Positions 18,310-29,924 are shown, counted from the first letter of the stretch. The stretch is DNA of 40,956 nt from an uncultured Burkholderiales bacterium (GCA_946480465.1 CAMLJY010000056.1:1-40956), one strand, 5' to 3'. Program-made: numbers and translations. Notes: generated from the letters alone by a model not told the origin.

Positions 18310-19014
18310 CTATTTCGGCGCCTTGTCGCGAACCGGCTGGCCGGGCAGGGCGCCTGGCGCGGGCGGCGCGGGATTGGGTGCCCCGACGGCCATGCCGGCG
18401 AGCACCAGGTCGACGTGCTCGCGAATGAAGGTCGGGCCGTCGAAGAACGCGGGTGTCTGGCTGCAGGCGCCGATCGAATGCTTGTGCAGGCACACCATGA
18501 TCAGCGGCAGGATCAGCGAGTGCATGGCCACGCTGGTGTCCATCGGCCGGAACTCGCCGCGGTCGATGCCGCGCTGGATGATCGAGGTTATCAGCGCATG
18601 CGCCGGCGTGATGACTTCGCGGGCGTAGAACTCTGCGATATCCGGGAAGTTGCGGGCTTCAGTGATGACCAGCTTGAAGACGGCCGCCGCCGGGTCGTCG
18701 TAGATCTGGGTCCACCAATCGACGAGCAGGCTGCGTGCCAGCTCGGTGGCGGTGCCCTCGAAGTCCGCCGCGCGTGCCGCGCCGGCGGCCAGGCGTTCGG
18801 ACAGGTTCTTCTTGATCACCGCCTTCAGCAGGTCTTCCTTGCTGGGGTAGTAGAGGTACAGCGTGCCTTTCGAGACACCGGCGCGCGTGGCGACCTCTTC
18901 AGCCCGGGTGGACGCGAAGCCCTTCTCGACGAAGAGCTCGAGCGCGGCGTCGAGCAGCTCTTGCGGACGGGCTTCCTTGCGCCGTTTGCGGAGGGGGAGA
19001 TCGGTGAGGGCCAT
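18310..19014 (-). CDS. TetR/AcrR family transcriptional regulator
   Basis: A 234-residue repressor-type protein. Residues 18-65 form the TetR DNA-binding domain, with ELLDAALELFVEKGFAST, the helix-turn-helix VATRAGVSKGTLYLYYPSKEDLL and a basic N terminus. The C-terminal ligand domain (about 75-205) resembles the AcrR/TetR_C group, and the tail is Pro/Ala rich. Palindromes cover its own promoter (19018-19066), so it very probably represses itself. With pcm and tolC downstream on the same strand, it may also control export functions; this is inference. The divergent neighbour is uppP, 192 bases away. Confidence 0.93.
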   Translation of the reverse strand: MALTDLPLRKRRKEARPQELLDAALELFVEKGFASTRAEEVATRAGVSKGTLYLYYPSKEDLLKAVIKKNLSERLAAGAARAADFEGTATELARSLLVDWWTQIYDDPAAAVFKLVITEARNFPDIAEFYAREVITPAHALITSIIQRGIDRGEFRPMDTSVAMHSLILPLIMVCLHKHSIGACSQTPAFFDGPTFIREHVDLVLAGMAVGAPNPAPPAPGALPGQPVRDKAPK

Positions 19015-19017
19015 GAG

Positions 19018-19066
19018 TTACTGACTGACTGGTCAGTAATATAAGTGGCGCCGCATGACCGGTCAA
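19018..19066 (-). promoter_or_regulatory. Promoter and operator of the TetR gene
   Basis: On the minus strand a -35 box TTGACC (19066-19061) and a -10 box TATATT (19043-19038) are separated by exactly 17 bases. A 22-bp inverted repeat, TTACTGAC-TGACTG-GTCAGTAA (19018-19039), overlaps the -10 box and the start site. A second perfect palindrome TGACCGGTCA (19056-19065) covers the -35 box. Both share the half-site core TGAC/GTCA. The arrangement fits autorepression by the TetR protein, whose ATG is at 19014. Confidence 0.82.
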
Positions 19067-19206
19067 TCGGCACCGTCCCGGGCCCGTGCCTGGGTCCGGC
19101 CCGTGGGCGTGGCGTTTCGGCGCACGCGAAGGCCGCGCGGCGCGTCGCCGAGCCCGTCGCAAGTGCTCGTTATCATCCGCGGCTTTGACCGAAACGGGAC
19201 GGCGGA

Positions 19207-20031
19207 TTGGACCTCGTGCTGCTGCTGAAGGCCGCGATCATGGGCATGGTCGAAGGCCTGACGGAATTCCTGCCGATCTCGTCGACCGGCCACCTGATCC
19301 TCGCCGGATCGCTGCTGGGTTTCGCGGACGCGAAAGCCAAGGTGTTCGACATCGCGATCCAGACCGGCGCCATCGTCGCGGTCATCATCGTCTACTGGCA
19401 GCGCCTGCGCGCCGCGGTGGTGCAGCTGCCGCACAGCGCCGAGGCCAGGCGCCTGGTGCAGAACGTCGCCATCGGCTTCCTGCCGGCAGTTCTGCTGGGC
19501 CTGCTGTTCGGCAAGGCGATCAAGGCGCATCTGTTCACGGCACCGGTGGTCGCCACCACCTTCATCCTCGGCGGCTTCGTCATCCTGTGGGCCGAACGCC
19601 GGCCCCCCACCGCGACGCGCCTGGCCGAGGCGGACGACATGACGGCTCTGGATGCGTTGAAGGTCGGGCTGGTGCAGTGCCTGGCGATGATTCCGGGCAC
19701 CAGCCGCTCGGGCGCCACCATCATCGGCGGCATGCTGCTCGGCCTGTCGCGCAAGGCCGCGACGGACTTCAGCTTCTTCCTGGCCATCCCCACCCTGGTG
19801 GGCGCGGGGCTCTACAGCCTCTACAAGGAGCGGCACCAACTCGCCTGGGGCGACCTGCCGACCTTCAGCGTCGGCTTCATCGTGTCCTTCCTGGCGGCCT
19901 GGGCCTGCGTGCGCTGGCTGCTGAAGTACATCTCCAGCCACACCTTCGTGCCCTTCGCGTGGTACCGCATCGCCTTCGGCGGCGTGGTGCTGCTGACCTG
20001 GGCGACGGGCTGGGTCGCCTGGGCCGACTGA
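19207..20031 (+). CDS. uppP: Undecaprenyl-diphosphatase
   Basis: An integral membrane phosphatase of 274 residues that recycles undecaprenyl diphosphate to the monophosphate carrier used for peptidoglycan and O-antigen; it also gives bacitracin tolerance. The two family signatures are clear: [16 protein letters not shown] near residues 15-30 and [10 protein letters not shown] near 163-172. Multiple hydrophobic helices follow the expected BacA pattern. The start is a TTG at 19207, giving [13 protein letters not shown], which aligns with the usual N terminus MDxxxxxKAAIxG; the later ATG codons would remove part of the first helix. It converges on trmB with 33 bases between the stops. Confidence 0.96.
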   Translation: MDLVLLLKAAIMGMVEGLTEFLPISSTGHLILAGSLLGFADAKAKVFDIAIQTGAIVAVIIVYWQRLRAAVVQLPHSAEARRLVQNVAIGFLPAVLLGLLFGKAIKAHLFTAPVVATTFILGGFVILWAERRPPTATRLAEADDMTALDALKVGLVQCLAMIPGTSRSGATIIGGMLLGLSRKAATDFSFFLAIPTLVGAGLYSLYKERHQLAWGDLPTFSVGFIVSFLAAWACVRWLLKYISSHTFVPFAWYRIAFGGVVLLTWATGWVAWAD

Positions 20032-20064
20032 CGCCGTGGCGGGAGCGCGGCGTCGGCCCCTGCG

Positions 20065-20817
20065 CTAGCGGCGCGTGAAGACCAGGTCCCACACCCCATG
20101 GCCCAGGCGCTGGCCTCGCGCTTCGAACTTGGTGAGCGGCCGGTAGTCGGGGCGGGGCGCATAGCCTTCGGCGCTGTTCTGCAGCATTGGGCTGGCCGTC
20201 AGCACGTCCAGCATCTGGTGCGCGTAGTCTTCCCAGTCGGTCGCGCAATGCAGTCGGCCGCCGGGCGCGAGACGGGAAGCCAGCAGTTCCACCAGCGGCG
20301 GCTGGATCAGTCGCCGCTTGTGGTGCCGCTTCTTGTGCCACGGGTCGGGGAAGAAGATGTGCACGGCCGCCAGCGAGCCGGGGCGGATCATGTGCTGCAG
20401 CACCTCCACCGCGTCGTGCTGGACGATGCGCAGGTTCGTGAGACCGCGTTCGCCGATGTGCTTCAGCAGCGCGCCGACGCCGGCCTCGTGCACCTCGACG
20501 CCGAGAAAGTCCACGCCGGGCTGGGCCGCCGCGATCTGCGCGGTGGCGTCGCCCATGCCGAAGCCGATTTCGAGAACCAGCGGCGCGCTGCGGCCGAAGA
20601 CCGACGCAAGGTCGAGCGGCTCGGGACGGTAGGCCAGCACGAAGCGGGGGCCCAGGTCCTGCAGCGCGCGCTGCTGGCCGGTCCCCATCCGGCCGCCGCG
20701 CAGCACGAAGCTGCGGATGGGACGGCGCGGCGGTAGGGCGGCGGCGGTTGACGGGGTGGGCGGCTGGGCGGCTGGCTGCCCCGGCGCGGGCGACGGCGGA
20801 GTGGATTCGTCGGGCAT
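20065..20817 (-). CDS. trmB: tRNA (guanine-N7-)-methyltransferase
   Basis: Methylates G46 of tRNA at N7 using SAM. Family marks are [19 protein letters not shown], the SAM loop [11 protein letters not shown], the catalytic [18 protein letters not shown] and a C-terminal [17 protein letters not shown]. From the ATG at 20817 the protein has 250 residues, of which the first 30 are a Pro/Ala-rich extension not needed by the family. Upstream ATGs at 20856, 20874 and 20910 are also in frame and none has a clear ribosome-binding site, so the start is uncertain. It is divergent from dacB; with the most distal start the two genes would overlap. Confidence 0.93.
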   Translation of the reverse strand: MPDESTPPSPAPGQPAAQPPTPSTAAALPPRRPIRSFVLRGGRMGTGQQRALQDLGPRFVLAYRPEPLDLASVFGRSAPLVLEIGFGMGDATAQIAAAQPGVDFLGVEVHEAGVGALLKHIGERGLTNLRIVQHDAVEVLQHMIRPGSLAAVHIFFPDPWHKKRHHKRRLIQPPLVELLASRLAPGGRLHCATDWEDYAHQMLDVLTASPMLQNSAEGYAPRPDYRPLTKFEARGQRLGHGVWDLVFTRR

Positions 20818-20891
20818 CTTCAACGGAACTGGGGAGGCGAGGTGGCTTTGTTCCATTGAACGCCGCGCGGCCATCCGCCTAGGCTTGGGCG

Positions 20892-22457
20892 GTGGAAGAT
20901 TCTGCCGCAAGCCTGGGGGCTGACCGCCCCTGTGCCGTGCGCCGCCGCTTGCTCGGCGCGGCGGCGGGCAGCGCCTTGGCTTGCTGGCTTCCGCGGGCGC
21001 TCAGCGCCTCACGTGTCGGGGCCCCGGCGGCCGAGCTGCCCCGCGGACACGGCAGCCGGCCGCTAGTGGTCGACTGGAGCGGCTTGCCGGTGGCCTTGCG
21101 GCCGGTGATCAAGGCGGCCGGCCTGCCGGCCACCAGTTTCGGCGTGCAGGTCCAGGAGGTTTCGGGCCGGTCGCGGCCGCTGGCGTCGCTGAATGCCGAG
21201 CACCCCTATCAGCTCGCTTCCACGGCCAAGGTGGTGACCGCCCTGGCGGCGCTGGACCTGCTGGGTGCGCACTACCGCTGGCGCACCTACGCCTTCGTGA
21301 CCGGTCCGGTCGTCGAAGGCCGCCTGCTGGGCGACCTGCTGATCGTCGGCGGCGGTGATTCGCGTCTGCGCTCGGCCGGCCTGCTGGCCTGGTTCCATCG
21401 CCTGCAGCGCGAGGGTCTGCGCGAGATCTGGGGCAACGTGGTGCTGGACCGCTTCGCATTCCGCTTGCGTGAGGACGATCACAGCAACACGCCGCCGCCT
21501 GCCGCCGACCGGCCGCACCATGCGCGGCCGGATGCCCTGACGCTGGACGAAGGCGTGCTGCAGGTGAGCGTGCAGGCGGCAAGGCGCGGCAAGCCCCTGG
21601 TGCAATTGGTGCCGCCCCTGGCCGGCCTGAAGCTGATGAACGAGCTGAGCCCCGAGCCTGGTTGCGCGGTGTGGGCGCAGCCTGCATCGGCGCCGGGCGG
21701 CGGACCCGGGCTGGCCGTGCGCGGGCGCTGGTCGGCCGGCTGCGGCGTGCGCGACCTGTCGCTGGCGCCGCTGCCGCACGACGAATTCACGGTGCGAGCG
21801 ATCGAGGGACTGTGGCATCAGGCCGGCGGCAGGCTGAAGGGCCGGGTGATCGACAAGCGCCAGCCCGACCGTGAATCGCTGCTGCCGGTCGGCCCCGATG
21901 GCGAGCCGGTGATGCCGTACTCGGTGCACCTGTCCGACCCGCTGCCGGTGGTGATCCGGGAGATCAACAAGCGCAGTGACAACCTGGGGGCGCGCAACCT
22001 GATGTTGTCGCTGGTGCGCGGCTTTCCGCTGCGGGCGGCCACGATGGGCGAGGCGCGCAAGCGGGTGGAGGACTGGTTGCAGCGCCAGGGCTTGGCGCCG
22101 GGCGACATCGCGCTGGAGAACGGCTCGGGCCTGTCGCGCGGCGAACGCGGCAAGCCGCGCGCGATGGTGCAGCTGCTGCAGCGGGCGTGGGCGTCGAACC
22201 AGGCGCAGGCCTTCATCGACTCGCTGCCGATCGCCGGCGTCGACGGCACGCTGGCCCACCGCATGACCAGCGGCAAGGCCACCGGCGCGGCCTTCCTGAA
22301 GACGGGCACGTTGCTGGATACGCGTGCGCTGGCGGGCTACGTGCGCGCCACCAGCGGCCGCACCTATGCGGTCGCGGCCCTGGTCAACCATCCCGAGGCG
22401 CAGCGCGCGACGCCGACGCTGGATGCACTGATCGAGTGGATTGCGCGCAACGGCTGA
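20892..22457 (+). CDS. dacB: D-alanyl-D-alanine carboxypeptidase/endopeptidase (PBP4, DacB)
   Basis: A low-molecular-weight penicillin-binding protein of 521 residues that trims or opens peptidoglycan crosslinks in the periplasm. All three active-site motifs are present: STAK at 110-113 (nucleophile Ser110), SDN at 362-364 and KTG at 470-472, with the large insert between motifs 1 and 2 that defines the class C PBP4 type. The N terminus has a basic RRR stretch followed by a hydrophobic segment ([14 protein letters not shown]), consistent with export. The start is GTG at 20892. No other cell-wall gene is in the same operon. The terminator hairpin at 22522-22544 lies downstream. Confidence 0.94.
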   Translation: MEDSAASLGADRPCAVRRRLLGAAAGSALACWLPRALSASRVGAPAAELPRGHGSRPLVVDWSGLPVALRPVIKAAGLPATSFGVQVQEVSGRSRPLASLNAEHPYQLASTAKVVTALAALDLLGAHYRWRTYAFVTGPVVEGRLLGDLLIVGGGDSRLRSAGLLAWFHRLQREGLREIWGNVVLDRFAFRLREDDHSNTPPPAADRPHHARPDALTLDEGVLQVSVQAARRGKPLVQLVPPLAGLKLMNELSPEPGCAVWAQPASAPGGGPGLAVRGRWSAGCGVRDLSLAPLPHDEFTVRAIEGLWHQAGGRLKGRVIDKRQPDRESLLPVGPDGEPVMPYSVHLSDPLPVVIREINKRSDNLGARNLMLSLVRGFPLRAATMGEARKRVEDWLQRQGLAPGDIALENGSGLSRGERGKPRAMVQLLQRAWASNQAQAFIDSLPIAGVDGTLAHRMTSGKATGAAFLKTGTLLDTRALAGYVRATSGRTYAVAALVNHPEAQRATPTLDALIEWIARNG

Positions 22458-22514
22458 GAGCCTGAGGCGCCGCGCCGCCGGGAAAGGGGGAGGGCCCGCA
22501 TCGGGGCGCCGCCC

Positions 22515-22544
22515 CAAGAGAAAGGGCCCCGGAGTGGGGCCCTT
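22515..22544 (-). terminator. Terminator downstream of tRNA-Gly
   Basis: A perfect 9-bp stem AAGGGCCCC (22522-22530) and GGGGCCCTT (22536-22544) with loop GGAGT. On the minus strand it continues into TTTCTCTT, so it ends the tRNA-Gly transcript 7 bases past the CCA end. It may also slow dacB transcripts arriving from the other side, though no T-run follows in that direction. Confidence 0.85.
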
Positions 22545-22551
22545 GGCATTC

Positions 22552-22625
22552 TGGAGCGGGTGAAGGGAATCGAACCCTCGTATGAAGCTTGGGAAGCTGC
22601 CGTTCTACCATTGAACTACACCCGC
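22552..22625 (-). tRNA. tRNA-Gly, anticodon CCC
   Basis: A 74-base tRNA on the minus strand with encoded CCA. It has a 7-bp acceptor stem GCGGGTG/CACCCGC, D stem GTTC/GAAC, anticodon loop TTCCCAA (anticodon CCC, reads GGG), variable ATAC, and T arm GAGGG-TTCGATT-CCCTT. It follows E. coli glyU closely. One oddity: the anticodon stem GCAGC/GCTTC has a C28:U42 mismatch (window positions 22599 and 22585). Confidence 0.96.
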
Positions 22626-22689
22626 AGCGGGTGCGGATTCTAGCCGCGCCTCGGCCGTCCCGCACGCGAGGCGCGGAACGAACGAACGG

Positions 22690-24264
22690 TCACCTGCCGC
22701 AGCCGGCGGTGCTGATGCGGTCCACCGCGGCTTTGGCGCGCACCAGTCCGTAGCCGAACCTGGTATCGCGGCCCGGAGCGCCGAGGTCTTCCGCGCTCAG
22801 GTTCAGCGAGGTGCGCAGCTGTGCGGCGGTGCAGCCGGGCTTCAGCGCCCACACCAGTGCGGCGACGGCGGAGACGTGAGGGGTCGCCATCGAGGTGCCG
22901 TCGAAGAAGGCGTAGTTCGAGGCGGTGACGTTGAGCGTCGCGGTCTGGCCCAGCTGCTGCAGCATCGCTGCGCCCTCGGTGTCGGACGCGGTGACCGAGG
23001 GGATCGTCGTCACCGTGGTGCCCAGCGTTCCACCGAAGCTGCCGGCCGCGTTGTTGTAGACGATGGCGCCGACGCCGCCGCTGTCCTGGCAGTTCTTGAC
23101 CTTGACCGCGAATTCGTAGGTGCCGCGCTGGATCAGGCAGACCTTGCCCGTCATGCTGCCGGGCGTGGCAGTGCCGCCGAGGCCGAAGTCGGCCAGCGGG
23201 CCGCTGGCGCTGGCCGGCGGCGAGCCTTCCATGCCGCCGGGCGCATAGGTGGTGCCGCCCACGCTCAAGGCCGAGACGCGGCCGCTGCCCATCGGCACCG
23301 TGGACAGCACGTTGACGCCGGGCGCGGCGATCTCGACGTCCTTGTTGAACTGCGAGAAGCTGGCCCACTGCTTGTTCTCGTCGATCGCGGCGACCGACAC
23401 CACGCTGGCGTAGCCGGCTGGGTACGAGACGCGGTTGTTGCCGTCGTTGCCCGCGGCCGCGATCGACAGGATGTTGTTGGCCGCCAGCAGGTCGAAGGTG
23501 CGCTGCTCGGTCTTGTTGGCGCGCGGTCCGCCGAGCGACATGCTGAGGATGTTGGCCCCGGCGTCGCGGCACTTGTTGGCTGCGCTGGCCAGCGTCGACG
23601 AGTAGGCCCAGCCTTCGGCGTCGAACACCTTGATGACGTGCAGATTGAGCGTGTTGTTCGAGCTGACGCCCACCACGCCCTTGCCGGCATTGTTCAGCGC
23701 GGCGATGGTGCCCGCCACGTGCGTGCCGTGCGAGTTCTCGTCCGTGTACCAGTGGCCGGTGCCGGGATCGTCGGTACCGCTGATGTTGGCGCCGTGCGGC
23801 AGGTCCTCGTGGGCGCCGTCATAGCCCGAGTCGATGATGCAGACGGTGCGGCTGGCCGCATTGGTTGCCGCCAGCTGGTCCGCCTGCACCATGGCGATGC
23901 CGTAGGGCATCAGCTGGCCGGTGGCATAGGGGGTGCCTGTGGTGGGGGTGGCGCCGCTCAGCGGGTAGCGCTTCTCGTCGACTTCGACGTATTCGATGTT
24001 CGGATTGCGCGACAAGCCCGCGAGCGCCTGCGTGGGCACCTCGATCGCGATCGCATCCAGGCCATGGATCTGGTGCTTGACGTTGCCGCGCGCCGCGGCC
24101 ACCGCGGCCCGGGCCGCGCCGGCGGTGCCGGGCTTGAAGGCCACGATCACGCGGGTGGTGTCGGCCGCGCCTTGGGCCCGCGCCACCAGGGGCGACAGGG
24201 CAGCGGCGGCGGCAATCGCCAGAACGAGCCGGCGGCAGCCGGGAAACGGGAAGATCGGGTTCAT
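22690..24264 (-). CDS. Secreted S8 (subtilisin-like) serine protease with inserted PA domain
   Basis: A 524-residue exported protease. It has a signal peptide (hydrophobic core LVLAIAAAAAL, ending ARAQG), then an inhibitor_I9-like propeptide (about 37-97, VIVAFKPGT...IEYVEVDEK). The S8 catalytic triad is Asp145 in CIIDSGYDG, His179 in NSHGTHVAGT and Ser458 in GTSMATPHVS, with oxyanion Asn273 in AAGNDGN. A protease-associated domain is inserted between about 345 and 445 and likely shapes substrate access; two cysteines (376, 392) could form a disulfide there. The propeptide is probably cut off after secretion. No immunity or secretion genes are adjacent. It is divergent from the degenerate GGDEF gene. 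Confidence 0.94.
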   Translation of the reverse strand: MNPIFPFPGCRRLVLAIAAAAALSPLVARAQGAADTTRVIVAFKPGTAGAARAAVAAARGNVKHQIHGLDAIAIEVPTQALAGLSRNPNIEYVEVDEKRYPLSGATPTTGTPYATGQLMPYGIAMVQADQLAATNAASRTVCIIDSGYDGAHEDLPHGANISGTDDPGTGHWYTDENSHGTHVAGTIAALNNAGKGVVGVSSNNTLNLHVIKVFDAEGWAYSSTLASAANKCRDAGANILSMSLGGPRANKTEQRTFDLLAANNILSIAAAGNDGNNRVSYPAGYASVVSVAAIDENKQWASFSQFNKDVEIAAPGVNVLSTVPMGSGRVSALSVGGTTYAPGGMEGSPPASASGPLADFGLGGTATPGSMTGKVCLIQRGTYEFAVKVKNCQDSGGVGAIVYNNAAGSFGGTLGTTVTTIPSVTASDTEGAAMLQQLGQTATLNVTASNYAFFDGTSMATPHVSAVAALVWALKPGCTAAQLRTSLNLSAEDLGAPGRDTRFGYGLVRAKAAVDRISTAGCGR

Positions 24265-24457
24265 GGAAACGGTGGGCCTCTCTGTGAATGCGCGGTGGGC
24301 CGACAGTCGGCCATCCGCGGTCGGCCGGAGTCTACGAAGGCTGCCCCGGTCTGGGAATGAATGGTTCTAGGGGATTTGCCCGCCCCGGGCTAACCCGCAA
24401 GAGGCTGCTGCAGTTGCGCGATTTCCTGCGTGACGGCAGGGCCTGGCCTGGGGCATC

Positions 24458-25387
24458 ATGGCCCGGCCCATGAACGATCCGATCCAGTTGATACAAGTCG
24501 GCGCGGTGCCGGACCTCCCGGCCTCGGCCCACGGCCCGTTCGAATGCCGCGCAGTCGATTCCCTGCCGGCCCTGGCCGAGGCGCTCGGCCAGCAGGCCTG
24601 CGATGCGGTGGTGATCGCGCTGGACCCGGGCGAGGGGCCGGCAACCCTGGCCGGCTGGCCGGGCCTGTCCCGCGCCGTGCTGGATGCGGCCGTCGTCGTG
24701 GTGGCGGACGCGGAGCCGCCGACGGCCGATGCGCTGCGCTTGATCCACCTCGGCGTGCAGGACGTGATGCCGCGCAGCCGGGCGCAGCCGCAGGATCTCG
24801 GTCGGGTGGTGCGCCTGGCGGTCGAGCGCAAGCGCGTGGAGCGGGCAGCGCGCAAGGCCTATGCCACCGACCTGGCCACCGGCCTGCCGAACCATGCGCA
24901 GCTGATGGAGCACATGACCCACCTGCTGGCCCTGCGTGAGCGTGAACCCGCCGCGATGGCGGTGCTGGCGGTGCGCCTCGAGGGCCTGGCCAGCACCGAG
25001 GCCCGGCTGGGCAGCGAGGCGTCGAACGTGCTGCGCCGCAAGGCCGCGGTCCGCCTGCGCTCGGGCCTGCGAGCCAGCGATGTCGTGGCCTCGGTAGGGG
25101 CCGATTGCTTTGCCGTGTTGCTGGCCTGGATCGACGACCAGGCCGCGGCCGATGGCGTGGCGGCCAAGCTGGCCGCCTCGCTGCGCCGGCCGTTCAGCGT
25201 CACGGGGCAGGAGCTGACGCTCGGGATCAGCGTCGGCGTCGGCCAGTACCCGGCGCACGGCAAGGATGCCGACGGCCTGCTGCGCCGGGCGCTCGCGCAT
25301 GCCTCGGGGGCGGCGCCAGTGGGGGCATCGGTGCAGGGGCTGCGCACCGAACGTCGCGATCACCCCGCCGCCAACGACGAGGACTGA
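24458..25387 (+). CDS. Pseudo-receiver plus degenerate GGDEF protein (likely c-di-GMP binding, not synthesis)
   Basis: A 309-residue soluble protein. Residues 8-115 resemble a response-regulator receiver (VVVVADAEPPTADALRLIHLGVQ.. fits the beta4/alpha4 region) but the phospho-Asp strand reads ALDPGEGP, so phosphorylation is doubtful. Residues 137-290 form a GGDEF fold with a recognisable entry motif DLATGLPNHAQL. The catalytic loop is GADCF (214-218) instead of GGDEF, and the metal-binding DxD strand is replaced by AVRLEGL, so cyclase activity should be lost. The I-site RxxD (RASD, 205-208) is kept at the right spacing, pointing to a c-di-GMP receptor role. A second ATG at 24470 is an alternative start. 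It may read the signal made by the FHA-GGDEF cyclase or others. Confidence 0.82.
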   Translation: MARPMNDPIQLIQVGAVPDLPASAHGPFECRAVDSLPALAEALGQQACDAVVIALDPGEGPATLAGWPGLSRAVLDAAVVVVADAEPPTADALRLIHLGVQDVMPRSRAQPQDLGRVVRLAVERKRVERAARKAYATDLATGLPNHAQLMEHMTHLLALREREPAAMAVLAVRLEGLASTEARLGSEASNVLRRKAAVRLRSGLRASDVVASVGADCFAVLLAWIDDQAAADGVAAKLAASLRRPFSVTGQELTLGISVGVGQYPAHGKDADGLLRRALAHASGAAPVGASVQGLRTERRDHPAANDED

Positions 25388-25427
25388 AGGACGCCGCGCC
25401 GCGCCGCGGCGCTGGCTTTGCCCGGGG

Positions 25428-26906
25428 CTACTTCTGGATGTCGCCCAGGCAGAGGTACTTGACCTCGACGTAGTCCTCGATGCCCTGTGAGCCGCCCTCG
25501 CGGCCGAGGCCCGATTGCTTGACGCCGCCGAAGGGCACCTCCGCGGTCGAGATCAGGCCGGTGTTGATGCCGACCATGCCGTACTCCAGCGCTTCGCCGA
25601 CGCGGAAGATCCGCCCCACGTCGCGGCTGTAGAAGTAGCTGGCGAGACCGAACTCGGTGGCATTGGCCAGCGCGATCGCCTCGGCTTCGGTCTCGAAGCG
25701 CACCACGGGCGCCACCGGGCCGAAAGTCTCTTCCTTGGTGCACAGCATGTCGCCGTTCACGTCGGCCAGCACGGTGGGCGTGTAGAAGCGGTCGCCGAGC
25801 TTGTGGCCGCCGGTGATCACCCGGGCGCCCTTGGCGACGGCGTCGGCGACGTGGCTTTCCACCTTGGCCAGTGCGTTGTCGTCGATCAGCGGCCCCGTGG
25901 TCACGCCTGGCTCGAAGCCGTTGCCGACCTTCAGTGCCTGCGCCTTGCCCGCCAGCTTCTCCACGAAGGCGTCGTAGATGCCGGCCTGGGCATAGAGGCG
26001 GTTGGCGCAGACGCAGGTCTGGCCGGCGTTGCGGTACTTGCTGGCCATCGCGCCTTCGACGGCGGACTCCAGGTCGGCGTCGTCGAAGACGATGAAGGGC
26101 GCGTTGCCGCCCAGTTCGAGCGAGAGCTTCTTGATGGTCGGCGCGCACTGCCGCATCAGGATGCGGCCCACCTCGGTGCTGCCGGTGAAGGACAGGTGGC
26201 GCACCACGTCGCTGGAGCAGAGCACCTTGCCGATCTCGATCGACTGCTCGCCGTCCGCCGTCAGCACGTTCAGCACCCCCGCGGGCATGCCGGCGCGCTG
26301 GGCCAGTTCGGCCACGGCCAGCGCGGACAGTGGCGTCTGCTCGGCCGGCTTGATGACCACGGGGCAGCCGGCCGCGAGCGCGGGCGCCACCTTGCGCGTG
26401 ATCATCGCGATCGGGAAGTTCCACGGCGTGATGGCCGCGCAGACGCCGATCGGCTGCTTGATGACGAGGTAGCGCTTGCTGCTGTCGGCGCTCGGGATCG
26501 TCTGGCCGTAGACGCGCCGGGCTTCCTCCGCGAACCACTCGATGAAGCTGGCGCCATAGGCCACCTCGCCGCGCGCCTCCGCCAGCGGCTTGCCCTGCTC
26601 GGCGGTCATGATGCGGGCCAGGTCGTCGGCGTGCTGGTTCAGCAGCCCGAACCACTTCATCATGATCGCGGCACGCTCCTTCGCCGTTTTCGCGCGCCAG
26701 GGGGCCCAGGCGCGTTCGGCGGCCACGAGGGCGTTGTGGCAGTCGACCGGGCCCAGGTTGGGCACGTCGGCGAGCTTCTCGCCGGTGGCGGGATCGGTGA
26801 CGTCGAAGCGGGCCGAGCCCGCGACCCAGTCCCCGCCGATCAGCGCGTCCGCCTTCAAGAGGCTCGGATCCTTCAGCGCGGCCAGGGGCGATGTCTTCGT
26901 GTCCAT
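25428..26906 (-). CDS. gabD: NADP-dependent succinate-semialdehyde dehydrogenase
   Basis: Oxidises succinate semialdehyde to succinate at the end of the GABA route; an aldehyde dehydrogenase of 492 residues. Catalytic residues are Cys298 in NAGQTCVCANR and Glu264 in LELGGNAP. Cofactor contacts are in TPWNFPIAM, IKPAEQTPLSA and FTGSTEVG (241-247). The second cysteine two residues after the nucleophile (CVC) is typical of GabD and can form a redox-regulated disulfide. AGGAGA lies five bases before the ATG. No GABA transaminase is in the window, so the gene acts alone here. It is divergent from alaS. Confidence 0.94.
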   Translation of the reverse strand: MDTKTSPLAALKDPSLLKADALIGGDWVAGSARFDVTDPATGEKLADVPNLGPVDCHNALVAAERAWAPWRAKTAKERAAIMMKWFGLLNQHADDLARIMTAEQGKPLAEARGEVAYGASFIEWFAEEARRVYGQTIPSADSSKRYLVIKQPIGVCAAITPWNFPIAMITRKVAPALAAGCPVVIKPAEQTPLSALAVAELAQRAGMPAGVLNVLTADGEQSIEIGKVLCSSDVVRHLSFTGSTEVGRILMRQCAPTIKKLSLELGGNAPFIVFDDADLESAVEGAMASKYRNAGQTCVCANRLYAQAGIYDAFVEKLAGKAQALKVGNGFEPGVTTGPLIDDNALAKVESHVADAVAKGARVITGGHKLGDRFYTPTVLADVNGDMLCTKEETFGPVAPVVRFETEAEAIALANATEFGLASYFYSRDVGRIFRVGEALEYGMVGINTGLISTAEVPFGGVKQSGLGREGGSQGIEDYVEVKYLCLGDIQK

Positions 26907-27002
26907 GCGGTTCTCCTGTATCCGCGGACTCTAGCCGCTCGTTCCGTCGCGCCCGCCACGCCGGAAGGATTGACCCCGGCCGCGCCGCGATGCCTCGCCC
27001 GA

Positions 27003-27008
27003 TAGAAT
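27003..27008 (+). promoter_or_regulatory. Putative -10 box of alaS, giving a nearly leaderless message
   Basis: TAGAAT ends nine bases before the alaS ATG. If transcription starts the usual 6-7 bases after the box, the 5' leader would be only a few bases. No good -35 box is seen at 16-18 bases upstream and no Shine-Dalgarno sequence fits in the gap. Confidence 0.4.
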
Positions 27009-27017
27009 TTGCGCCCT

Positions 27018-29657
<2,640 letters not shown>

Positions 29658-29709
29658 AGCAAAGCGCGGATTGACGAAGCGAAGAAGCGCCCCCCATACT
29701 GGCCCGACC

Positions 29710-29817
29710 ATGAACCGCGCCCGCTGCCTGGCCTGCCGCTCCCCGATGTCGGGTGGCGCGCGCCTGTGCCTGCAGCATCAAGTGGTCATGGTCGGCGGCA
29801 TTCCCATCACCAGCTAG
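29710..29817 (+). CDS. Tiny Cys/His protein (35 residues), possible zinc ribbon
   Basis: A short ORF between alaS and its terminator encoding 35 residues. It contains C6-x2-C9, ten residues, then C20-x2-H23, a spacing that could bind one zinc ion; the tail is VVMVGGIPITS. It starts 52 bases after the alaS stop and is read in the same direction, so it would be on the alaS message. The upstream purine content is moderate (GAAGAAG about 20 bases before) and there is no strong Shine-Dalgarno. Not recognised as a named family. It could be a real small protein or chance; the paired Cys/His pattern and its position before the terminator favour real. Confidence 0.4.
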   Translation: MNRARCLACRSPMSGGARLCLQHQVVMVGGIPITS

Positions 29818-29852
29818 CGGGCTCGCGCACACGCCTCCAACCGATTTCCCCC

Positions 29853-29882
29853 AAAGGCCCGCTGCACCCAGCGGGCCTTTTT
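29853..29882 (+). terminator. Rho-independent terminator after alaS and the tiny ORF
   Basis: A perfect 12-bp stem AAAGGCCCGCTG (29853-29864) and CAGCGGGCCTTT (29869-29880) with loop CACC, followed by TTC. With the stem's own T's the transcript ends in a five-U run. Confidence 0.93.
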
Positions 29883-29924
29883 CGTTCCAGGGGCCATCCG
29901 CCCCGAGCCACCAGGAGACCGACG

